Assembly: GCA_963576725.1 (NCBI GenBank)
Contig: OY755241.1
Location: forward strand, 3,848,062 to 3,912,061
Source of the DNA: Azorinus chamasolen
Lineage: Eukaryota > Mollusca > Bivalvia > Cardiida > Solecurtidae
DNA length: 64,000 nucleotides
Direction of reading: 5' to 3'
Both the position numbers and the translations under genes were made by a program. A model generated the notes under the pieces. The model had not been told where the DNA came from and ran no database searches. It saw only the letters and a program-made list of their open reading frames with translations. The first letter of the stretch is position 1; each line of letters starts with the position of its first letter. Shown here one piece after another: positions 44,431 to 54,500 of this stretch.

Positions 44431-44942
44431 TTGTACTCATATTATGAGACACTGAATTCGGAAAAGGAACTTGTCCGTTCTTGGTTTGTGCGAACAGTGA
44501 AGATCCAGATCAGTCCTCGCACCTCTAGCAATGTTATATCAGGATCCACACTGTTAGACATTCGGTACCGAAAGTACGTAAAACAGCAAATCAGAGTTTT
44601 AGCAAACGTCATATTTCACTTGCATTTCTCGAGGAGCAGTTTACAACTATTAACAACTATTACAACAATTAACATCTCCGCTTACCAATCCGAGGAAGAG
44701 GACAGCAAATTTCATTCTGTTAATTTTCTGCGAAAATAAAAACAAATATTGAAGTTGTTGATGCTGCTGTTACTGTTCCATTGTTATGTAGCATTTTTAT
44801 AGAGCATTTGTTATAGAGCAATATTGATTTATTTTTTTAGCGATTGTTATAGAGCATTGTTATAGAGCAATCGTTATAGAACATTATTATAGAGCAATTC
44901 CGAAAAGAGGAGATTAATCACAAGAATTTATCGAATTGTAAT
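44431..44942. other. no gene seen; TTATAGAGCA simple repeats
   Basis: The 44431-44739 frame has no support. ATTGTTATAGAGCA-like units recur at 44800-44900. Confidence 0.45.
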
Positions 44943-44943
44943 A

Positions 44944-45138
44944 TTGACCCTTTACTCCATAAAAACGCCATTCTAAGCAGGAGTCTGATCTTGGTCTACA
45001 CTGTTTGCCTTTAGTATACTATAGATACGTATGATTCTACAGTTTCTGCTGCCGTGGCTAAACATTCACGTGTTCAATCTAATTAATATTCATGAGATCG
45101 TTAACTCTCATATGAATATTCATGGTGTAAATGGTTAA
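44944..45138. mobile_element. family B MITE, half palindrome
   Basis: TTGA, CCCTTTACTCCATAAAAACG, then GCAGGAGTCTGATCTTGGTC (right arm only), long arm, GGTGTAAATGG TTAA. Confidence 0.65.
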
Positions 45139-45172
45139 CCCTGTGCTGCATGACTATTAGCTGTAAACAATA

Positions 45173-45373
45173 CAGTAAACCCTCTCTTAACCGGAATTCT
45201 AGTAGAGAGGAATTTGGATATTTTAGGCAGGTGACTGCTTAATGCAGGGTGAAAGTCATGCAGAAAGCTCCTCTAGGAGCTTTCTGCATGACTTCCACCC
45301 TTCATTAAGCTGTCACCTGTCTCCAAGACCGATATTTATACTAAATTTAACGTCCGGTTAAGAGAGGTTTTAT
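45173..45373. mobile_element. family E pogo-like MITE, TIR variant 1
   Basis: TA, CAGTAAACCCTCTCTTAACC ... GGTTAAGAGAGGTTTTATTG, TA; palindrome tip AGCTCCTCTAGGAGCT. Confidence 0.9.
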
Positions 45374-45893
45374 TGTAATATTTAATGTTTGATTAATGAA
45401 TTTTATAGTGTAAATAAACAAGACAATGTTTGGCTAAGAAAGAATTGGAATAATCACATCTGTATCAGTCCATAAGAAAACAGCAACCGTTTGAGCTGGG
45501 TCTACCCTGTTTGCAAATGCGTAAAAAGCATACATATGAACTAAGGAGCGAATTAAAACAAATGCGTGTTCGACTGCTCTCATGACAAACGTAAAACTAT
45601 CGAAACTGCAAAAAATGCAATTTGCTTGCGGTGATAATTATTTTCCCTTTTTTACATTTTAAAACAAGAAGTGTATAAATATGTATTCAAAATGGACAGT
45701 CGCTTGCTTAAAAAATGTTCTAGTAAATATTCATGATGCCATTATTTCTTATATGAATATTCATGGAGTAAAGCATTAATATTCAAACAATTAATAAATT
45801 AAAACTTACTCGATGTCTTGGTATGTTCTACAAATTCACTTGAGAGGACTATGACTCCGTAAGAATGTAAGATCGATGTTTGTTTTTCCGCAG

Positions 45894-46030
45894 TGTATCA
45901 GGTTCCGTTCTGTCGGCAGCATCTGTTTCCGACGACCATTGTCAAACTTATATATGGGATGACATTCAAATCCGACCATAAAACAAGCGACAATGGTGGG
46001 ACCGTCACTTGCACGTGGCAGCAAGGTTAA
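45894..46030 (+). CDS. possible 3' terminal exon, unknown product
   Basis: A good acceptor (tttgtttttccgcag, 45879-45893) precedes a frame (phase 2 entry) reading YQVPFCRQHLFPTTIVKLI, YGMTFKSDHKTSDNGG, TVTCTWQQG and TAA at 46028-46030. The opposite strand is open over the same stretch, so coding evidence is weak. No polyadenylation signal or upstream partner was identified. Nearby 45374-45893 holds only B-arm scraps. Confidence 0.25.
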
Positions 46031-46133
46031 CCCAGGTTACAACTGCCAGTCTAGACACAAGCTCGACTAGACTTAATCATGTATGTTAGAAAGCTATTCT
46101 GTCATCAATTCAAACATAGTGATCGCAAAATGT

Positions 46134-46363
46134 TTTTACTCATTCTTTCCGAGACTATTTTTAGACACAACCTCTTTGAATAAATCTACTGTAAAAGAGC
46201 ATTAACTATAGAAAATATTTTTATTTTAGAATTGTGCTGTTTTAAAACAATTTTGATAAATAGAGCATATGCTCCTGCGGAGCAAATGCTCTATTTATCA
46301 CAATGGTTTCAAAATGATTTTTACAGAGGCTCCAAAATGCGTCAGTAGGAGGGAATAGGTTAA
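46134..46363. mobile_element. family A MITE
   Basis: CTCATTCTTTCCGAG ... TAGGAGGGAATAGG, TTAA 46360-46363 (shared with the next B element). Palindrome tip ATGCTCCTGCGGAGCAAAT. Confidence 0.7.
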
Positions 46364-46582
46364 CCTCTTCCCCCTGTTGAATATTCATAGAAGAAATAAT
46401 GACATCTTGACCTATTAATAGTTGATGTTTTAATGGCGTATGTAGACTGTTTTTCAGTAGTGGTGACATTATAGAGTGAGATCTATTGTAATTTCATAAG
46501 CAAACAGAGCAGACCCTGATCTGGGTCTGCTCTGTTTGAAAAGCATGAACATGCTGTTTTATATTATAAGGTAAAGGGTTAA
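46360..46582. mobile_element. family B MITE with tip deleted
   Basis: TTAA, CCTCTTCCCCCTGTTGAATA ... CAAACAGAGCAGACCCTGAT CTGGGTCTGCTCTGTTTG ... GTAAAGGG, TTAA. Only the outer stem of the palindrome remains. Confidence 0.75.
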
Positions 46583-47116
46583 CCCTTACTTCAGAAATCG
46601 AGAAAAGACCGTCAGTACAAACAACTCGGATCGAGATCAGTACCCAATGTTATAAGACTTCTGAGTGAGTATATGATCATTCTCAAGTATCTGATTGGTC
46701 AGATTCTGAGCTTCTGAGAATGACCTCAGGACCAGAAGTCGAGGAATTCAGAGTTTGATTTGGGTTCAATTTTTTCGACACAAGTCACCAGGTTAATAGC
46801 TTTTTAACGTCTAGAAAGTTGGCAGCAAACTTGTAGACCAGAGTTTGAATTTGATATAAAACTTTACTTCGGGATAATGGTTACCCCTCAATCTCATAAA
46901 TATTCATGTAAGTTATAATGTGAATACTAATTGGATTAAATTCATAATGTCATTTTGAACAAAGATGTTTTGATGTGACCGTAACTGTAGAATCAGATCT
47001 ATATTATTTCATAAGCAGACATAGTGGGCTCATCTATTCATTTATGCTTACTGTTTGTACAGAGCATGCGGTGTAAACTGTATTAAGCGACCATTAAAAT
47101 GTCTAATTCTAGGTCT
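46583..47116. mobile_element. family J-like palindrome and B left arm
   Basis: ATCATTCTCAAGTATCTGAT TGGTCAGA ... TCTGAGAATGACCTCAGGAC near 46676-46735; then a B arm (CTCATAAATATTCATGTAAG) from about 46894 without a palindrome. Confidence 0.5.
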
Positions 47117-47347
47117 TTAACCCATTCCCTCATAGGCTATTTTTAGATCCAATCACTTTGACAAAATCTACCGAAAAGGAGCATTAACTATAGAGAAAAG
47201 GGATAATCTAGAATTTTGTAGTTTGACACCATTGTAATAAATAGAGCATTTGCTCCTATAGGAGCAAATGCTCTATTTATCACAATGGTTTCAATAGGTG
47301 ATTTTTACAGAGGCACAGAAAGGCGTATTTATGAAGGAAAGGGTTAA
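47117..47347. mobile_element. family A MITE, intact
   Basis: TTAA, CCCATTCCCTCATAGG ... TATTTATGAAGGAAAGGG, TTAA (shared with next B). Palindrome about 47230-47291, tip TTTGCTCCTATAGGAGCAAA. Confidence 0.85.
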
Positions 47348-47510
47348 CCCTTTGTTCCACAAAATACACCCTTTAATGTTTAACGCCTTTACAAACATAG
47401 CAGACCCAGATCCGCTTCTATACGAGCCGTCTGATCAAGATCTGTTCTTATTGTAGATTACTGCATTACCTTTGCCCTGCATTTCACAACCACCTGCTTT
47501 TTAAAACTCA
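47344..47510. mobile_element. family B fragment with family D scrap
   Basis: TTAA, CCCTTTGTTCCACAAAATAC, a diverged palindrome near 47400-47450, then GCATTTCACAACCACCTGCT of family D. Confidence 0.5.
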
Positions 47511-47538
47511 TGTGTTTAATTAATAAATGATCGCGTAC

Positions 47539-47773
47539 TCCTTTCTCTCATATAAACGCTTGTCTTGGCAAACAGCTAGATCAGACAGCCGCTGTAGGGG
47601 CCGCCTGATCAGGGTCTGCTTCTGTTTGCTTCAGACATGATATAGATATGATTTTACAGTTTTTGTTTCAAAGCAAAATAATTTCCTTGAAATATTTGCA
47701 TTATATAAATTCAGGTAAAACTATTCACTGTGTCATTATTTCTTACATGAAAAGGCAACAGGTAAAGGGTTAA
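47539..47773. mobile_element. family B MITE
   Basis: CTCCTTTCTCTCATATAAAC, palindrome about 47572-47630, long arm, GGTAAAGGG TTAA. Confidence 0.65.
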
Positions 47774-48061
47774 AATAAGAGTCTACTGCACACACTACCG
47801 ATGTAGAACAACGCAATATGACTCTTGGAGGAGTGTTCTTCTCAGGATCAGCACTGTTTGCCATACAAAGTATTTTCGAACACCCTTTTAAATGAAATGA
47901 CGAGAAAGATAAATATCCGGGGGTTAGAATGCCCTTCTAGAACAGCACTACTTTCTAAACCGAAATATTAGTAGAGAAGACTGTAGATATATATTTTTAT
48001 GCAGGCGGTAGCTTAATGCATGATGAGTCTTTCGGACCTATCTGCGTGGTTTTCACACGGC
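47774..48061. other. no gene seen
   Basis: Degraded MITE traces only (GCAGGCGGTAGCTTAATGCA near 48001). Confidence 0.35.
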
Positions 48062-48300
48062 ATTTATCATTTCCCTTATGTAAGCGCATTTTGACGCATC
48101 TGCAAACAGAGTAGACCCAGATCAGACGGCTACCATAGGATCAGGGTCTGCTCTGTTTGCTTATGGTGTGATATAGATCTGATTCTGCAGCTTCTTCCTG
48201 AGCCAAAATGTCATGTGTTCATAAGCCATTATAAAAAAATAATCATATATCAATATGTATTACGTCATTATGCGTTAGAGGGGTGTTTATTGTATTTTTT
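48062..48300. mobile_element. family B MITE just upstream of the WAP gene
   Basis: CATTTCCCTTATGTAAGCGC, palindrome 48102-48162 (GACGGCTACCATAGGATCAG, shortened tip), long arm to about 48290. It ends about 210 bp before the WAP start codon. Confidence 0.65.
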
Positions 48301-48509
48301 TTGTTTTAGATATATAATAATTTGTTGCTAAATCAGCCAGCCGATCATATATGTATGAATGAGCTGACACTATTGAAGAATTCCGATTGGTAGAGCGATG
48401 TGTTGTGTCGTGTTTGAGCTCTTGTTTATCTACATGTACGCATTGTTTGTCTCATCTTAAGGTACATTTGTACACGTACACTCGTCATTAACGATCAGAG
48501 CTAAGAAAG
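48301..48509 (+). promoter_or_regulatory. presumed promoter and 5' UTR of the WAP gene
   Basis: Non-repetitive sequence directly before the ATG. It has an inverted CCAAT-type box (GATTGGT near 48387). TATATAATAA near 48310 is the only TATA-like string. Transcription start unknown; assignment is by position. Confidence 0.3.
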
Positions 48510-48551
48510 ATGACTTCATCTGCGTTACTTCAAGTTCTGCTTATATTCACG
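48510..48551 (+). CDS. WAP gene exon 1 (signal peptide)
   Basis: ATG at 48510, 14 codons, GTAAGG donor at 48552, phase 0. Encodes the hydrophobic start MTSSALLQVLLIFT. Confidence 0.8.
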
Positions 48552-51500
48552 GTAAGGATTTTTTTAATATAAATGTCTGTTTATGCTCATTTAGAAATCA
48601 GGGTTTTTGTTTGACACTGAGATCATTCTCAAGCATCTGATTGGTCAGATACTTGAGAATAATCTCAGATTCAGAAGTTTTATGACCTCGGATCAATATA
48701 TTTAAAACCTCATTAAATCGACCATTGAAGTAGAATGTAAATACCTTTATCGGTGTTTCAGTAAAAGAAGCATTGGTATTTTCAATTGCATTGTTTAACC
48801 CTTCCCTTCATATAAATCATTATCACGCATTTGCAATCAGTAGACCCAGATCAGACGGATCCTATAGGAATCGTCAGATCAGTATCTACTCTGTTTGCTA
48901 ACAGAATATGAAATATCTGTTTCTTTACTTTCTAAAATGGCTACAATTTTCCACTTTTCATATTTAATTATAACTATTTTGTTCATGAATATTCAGTAGG
49001 TATTGAATTTTGGAATAAACACAGACCAGGGAAAGGTTAACCCAGGGTTAGAGTTTTATAGAGAGCTCACAAGGTAGCCCTATGCATAACTGTTACCTCA
49101 TATTAACCCAGTCCCTCATAGTGACGCATTTTGACGCCTCAGTAGAAACATCTTTTGAAACCATTGTGATAAATAGAGCATTTGCTCCATAGGAGCAAAT
49201 GCTCTATTTATGACAATGGTTTCATAACAACGCAATTCTAAATTCTACCCCCCCCCCCCCCACATTTTCTCTAGTAAATGTTCCTTTTCGGTAGATTTAT
49301 TCATAGGGTTTGGGTCTAATAAAAGACAAGGAGGGAATGAGTGAAGCAACCGCATTCCAACACAGTTCTCCTATAGAAACCGTCCGATCTGGGTCTACTC
49401 TGTTTGCAAAGGCACAGAAAGGCGTATATATGGAGAAAACGATTATAAGTAGTGAAATACATCCGTATTAAAGTATTCATTAACTAATGAATATTCATGT
49501 AAGAAATAATGACTGTTTAAATATGAATTAAATGAAGTTTTATAAAGTACATTAGGAGCAATGGAATTTTACAGAGAAAATAGAATATTATGTCTGTAAG
49601 ACACAGCGATGGCCACGTGGTGGTGCTTGCCTAGCTGCACGTAAAATTCCTAAGTCATTTGACATTGACCTTTGGCTTGCGGACAGCATGGACTGCAGGT
49701 GCGTACTGAAATTACGGATGCTATTTAATGTGTATATGCAATTCCATGCCAATAGCTATAGTGGTTAGTGAGATATAAGACAATGAAAAAACTGTGACCA
49801 CCGACTGCGCGTAAAAGCGTGACACACAGACGGACAGACAGACGGGAATGTGCAAAACATAATGTCCAATGACTATCGTCAACGGGGGCATAAAAACTGT
49901 AGAATCCGATATATACATTTTTTTATATTAGTTAACATTAAGCAAACAGAGCATACTGTGTAGAATCAGATCTGTATTCTGTTCTACAAGCAAACAACAG
50001 ACCCTACATGGGCCCTCTGATCTGGACAGAGGCGTTAAAATGTGTATATATGGAGTAAAGGGTAACATCTCAGTTTGATTTTGAGGACATTTTACGTGTA
50101 TATATGTTACTAAAAATTATAATCAAACTGTTCTCCTGATTGCAATAAAGTTCTGTTTGATGCAGTTCATCGTTACACCCGAGCCTCCGACTGATTTTAA
50201 ATTGTAGAATTTAAATTTCTTCCTCTCTTTTTTACTCCTTTTGCCGATGTCTACATGGCAGTTTGTTTTCAAATAAATGCTATTTATACTGTAATTACTA
50301 ATTTTCATATGTTCATCTCTATTCTATCTCTTTGTTCTATGACGTAAAACCAAACTCACTCACTCACTCATCTCTATCGTTGTCATATCACTGTTTTGTT
50401 AACCCTTCGCTTGCTGTTCGCGTCAATATACCTACCTGTAAATAGTGAAGACCCAGATGAGACAGCTCCTGCAGGAGCTGTCTCATCAGGGTCTGCACTA
50501 TTTACAAGTTGATTGTGCAACCAGTGCACTCCACAGCAGTGGTTGCACAGCGAAATACTTGTACACAGTGAAGATATATGTAATTATACAACAGGGCATG
50601 GGTAAAGAAGGAGAAACGTGTTTTAAAATTCAGCAAGAGAAGGGTTAATATTTGGGAGCGGGCATTAGATAATGTTGCAAAAACGTGTAGCCCAATCCCC
50701 TGCATGTATATTGTATGCAATAAATATGTTTAAACTAACTACTAAAATGTGTTCATGTTTCATTGCTTTTTTCTAGGTATTCTGTGGGGTACACTCTGGT
50801 TTGCCGTGTGAGGTAAGAGTTATCGCCCTTGCATCTCTCTACAAACCATGTACAGTAGAACCTGTCTTAACCCTTATAACGCTGAATTTTCTAATGGACT
50901 ATTCCAAAATTGAAACCGGTCGAGCTTATGGTAAATATTTAGGGATTTTTCTAAAGAAATGTGTAATAGGACAAACAGTGCAGACTCCTCTAGGAACCCT
51001 CTCATCCGGGTCTACACTGTGTGCATAGGACATTAGTGACTCGTGTCCCACACTGTAAGGATTAAGCGGCCATTCACTTATTGAACATAAGAGTCTTAAA
51101 AGCAGGTAGTTGCTTAATCCATAATTAGACCACTTTTTCAAATGGAGGGACAACTGTCCATCTTATTTTATATTACTAACATCGATAAAAAAGACAAGAT
51201 ATCACATTGACACTATCTTTCTGTCAGTAGCAAAATATTTCCGGTTGACATGATATGTTCTCATTACCGTTAACCGACACGATTGTCCATTTTCATGCCT
51301 AAAGTGATCAAGAGAATGTTCCATGCGCATGGACACGCGGCATGTCACTGGCCAATGTCAGTCCATCTACTGTCCATTTTACACGTATCGATTGTCGTCT
51401 GCTTTTACTCTCGTCTGCTCTTTTTTAACCCTTATCGGATTTTTCATAAAAAAATAAACTCCTGTCTGTTCACCTACCAGGGGCGTAGGTAGCGATACGC

Positions 51501-54500
51501 ACTTACGCACGTGCGTAACATCAATTAATGAAAGGTGAATACATTATTATGGCCACAATGAAACAAACATGGAAGACTAAGAGGGGCAGACTTTGATAAA
51601 TGTTCTGTCTTGCCATGTACGCTTTAAACGATTCCTTCATATTGACGCCTTTTGACGCTTTTGTAAAAGTCATCAAAGTTTGACCATGTGGCAAACAGCT
51701 TGACTCTTATTACTCGGCGTTTCATCTGGATCCAGGCTGTTTGCAAACGACAGTCATATCGACCTTTATTGTGAAAAGGGGCTCATATATACAAATGTAC
51801 CGGAAACCAGTCTACAAGGGCCTGTAGGAGTCCTTCTGACCAAGGTCTGCTTTGTTTGCTTTTGGAATTATATAGATCTGATTACATGTATACAGTTTCT
51901 GCAACGGCCAAACACTATCTTGTTCATATGCCATCATAACAAACACTATCTTGTTCATATGCCATCATAACAAACACTATCTTGTTCGTTCATATGCCAT
52001 CATAACAAACACTACCTTGTTCATATGCCATCATAAGAGTTTAAGAGATCAGTAATTCTTTTGGCGCCAAATTTAAAACTGTCGTCTGCAATACTAATTT
52101 CATATTAAATATAATTCTAAACTAAATAATAAAGGTATATTAGTAAAACATTTGTTTTTAAAAATCTGTATGCTTGGGCTAAAATAATACAGAAAACAGT
52201 GAAGTCCCGGGTCAGATGCCGCCTTTTCAAGGCGGCATCTGACCTGGGACTGCACTGTTTTCAATGGTGCAAAAAGGCGACATTGGCACCGAAAGAGTTA
52301 ATATCCATACATATTTTATTTCTCATTAAGTTTTTCATTTATATTTACAACAGACAGCCGGCTGTGGTCTAGACAACTGTTTCCACAAGTATGATGCGGA
52401 CAGTGATGAGCTGGTCGCTTTGTGCAAACGTAAGCAATTTAATTGTGTGTTAAGACCAGGATATTGCTCGCATAACGTTTGTATCTGTTTACAACAGCTC
52501 ATATAAAAAGTTAAAAATGGACCGTTCAAATGAAAAGCGTTGCTGAACGTTTCCACTGTTACGAGCGTTATGCTCTAGCTTCCTTAATGATCTGGATCTG
52601 CTTAATTTCCAAAGACATTAACCGTTTCCTTCATATAAACGCCTTTTCACGCATTTGCAAACAGAGTAGACCCAGATCAGACGGCTCCTGTAGGAGCCGT
52701 CTGATCAGGGTCTGCTCTGTTTACTTATTGAAAATATTAATCTGTTTACTTATTGAAATTATTAAACAGTCAATTTACTGTTGAGTTTTACTACATTTTT
52801 ATTTATGTCATTATAATAGACATGACTCTACTGTATCTATCAATTACCAAAACATCATGTGTAAATATACCGTTACAAAAATCCAGCTACTAAATATTCA
52901 TTATGTCATTATTTCTTTCATGAATATTGAATAGGGAAAGGCATTAAAGGGGATTGTGTCAATAATCACCTGTAAAATAACAGGAATACTCATAAGATAA
53001 AAAAAAGAAGAAGAATACCCAAAAATATAACAATTACGAGTGTGGTCTAACCCTTGCCCTCATGTAAGCGCATTTTGACGCATCTGCAAACAGAGTAGAC
53101 CCAGATCAGACGGCTCCTATAGGAGCCGTCTGATCAGGGTCTGCTCTGTTTGCTTATGGTGTAATATAGATCTGATTCTACAGCTTCTGCCTGATCCAAA
53201 ATGTCGTATGTTTAGGGTTAACCATTTTCTTCACAATTGGCCTTGGTAGGTCTTTGCAAACAGACTAGACCCAGATCTCTGTTTGTAAATGCGCGAACAG
53301 GCTTTTATATGAGGGGAATTGTTAACTCTTATTCTGCTTATCGTGAACTGACTGTCACTTGCGAGCAGTCTGCCGAATCATCAGAAAATGAGGATCCGAA
53401 TTCAACTGTTTTGACGCTTGATCAATAATGACTTTTCTCGATTTGTACTTATTGTTTAATTATATAATTATATCTACAGAGGTCCAGATAAGATGCGTAA
53501 ATTAAAACATTTTCAAGAATAACTTCTTTATTTCCCCCATCAAACCCTATGTTATGACCACAACATAGGATTTGGTGGAGAACTGGCGATTTTAGTATTT
53601 GAGTAAAGTAAAGTACCTAGTTATAGTCTACTTTCAGTCCGAATGACCGCTCAGCCGACTGTACATTTACTCCCCTGGTCATTGAGTCATTTGCCTACAA
53701 TATTGAGCACTGCTAACATATGGCGCAATCATGCAGCCGCAGTACCGGCGAGTGACCCTCACAGGTACCCATTTTAACCCCTGGGTGGAGAGGATGTGCG
53801 GGTGGGAGACACGGAAAAGCGTCTCTGAAATGTCCGGGAGGGACCGGGATTTGAACCCCGGACCTCCGGACTGATAGTCAAGCGCGTTACCACTAGACCA
53901 CCGCCACACGCAACTTTATATATGTAGCTCTGTAATAGATACGATTCTACAGTTTTCTGAATGCCTGTGATCATATACCATTATAGATAAACTTCATCTA
54001 CTGTATAGCAATAGAGTTCTTTCATGAATACAATAAAACATCTCTATAACGGCCACTAAAGTGTGTTAATTAATTTGCATTTAGGGCAGGTGGCAGCTTA
54101 AAGCAAGGTGAAAGTAAAACAGAACGCTCCTATAAGAGCGTTCTGTTTTACTTTCACCTTGCTTTAAGCAGCCACTATAGGAGCGTTCTGTTTTACTTTC
54201 ACCTTGCTTTAAGCAGCCACTATAGGAGCGTTCTGTTTTACTTTCACCTTGCTTTAAGCAGCCACCTATAGGAGCGTTCTGTGTTACTTTCACCTTGCTT
54301 TAAGCAGCCACCTGCCTTTAACACAAAATACATGATGTAATTTAGTGGCTGTTATAGAGAGGTTTACTGTGGCCAAAAGGTAAATGGTCATTTTCCTATT
54401 TTTATATGCACTTTATAATTTCAGCAATGCACGGACTGCAGCAGGAGTTAGACGACCGTTACAAGAAAGTTTGTCCTCCTTTAAAATTCATTGGGAACAA

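Noticed and set aside
53845..53915. tRNA gene on the minus strand (also at 37950, 63930 and 43215-43290)
   Set aside because: A and B boxes are present, but each is the head of a longer repeated SINE and the cloverleaf is not maintained.
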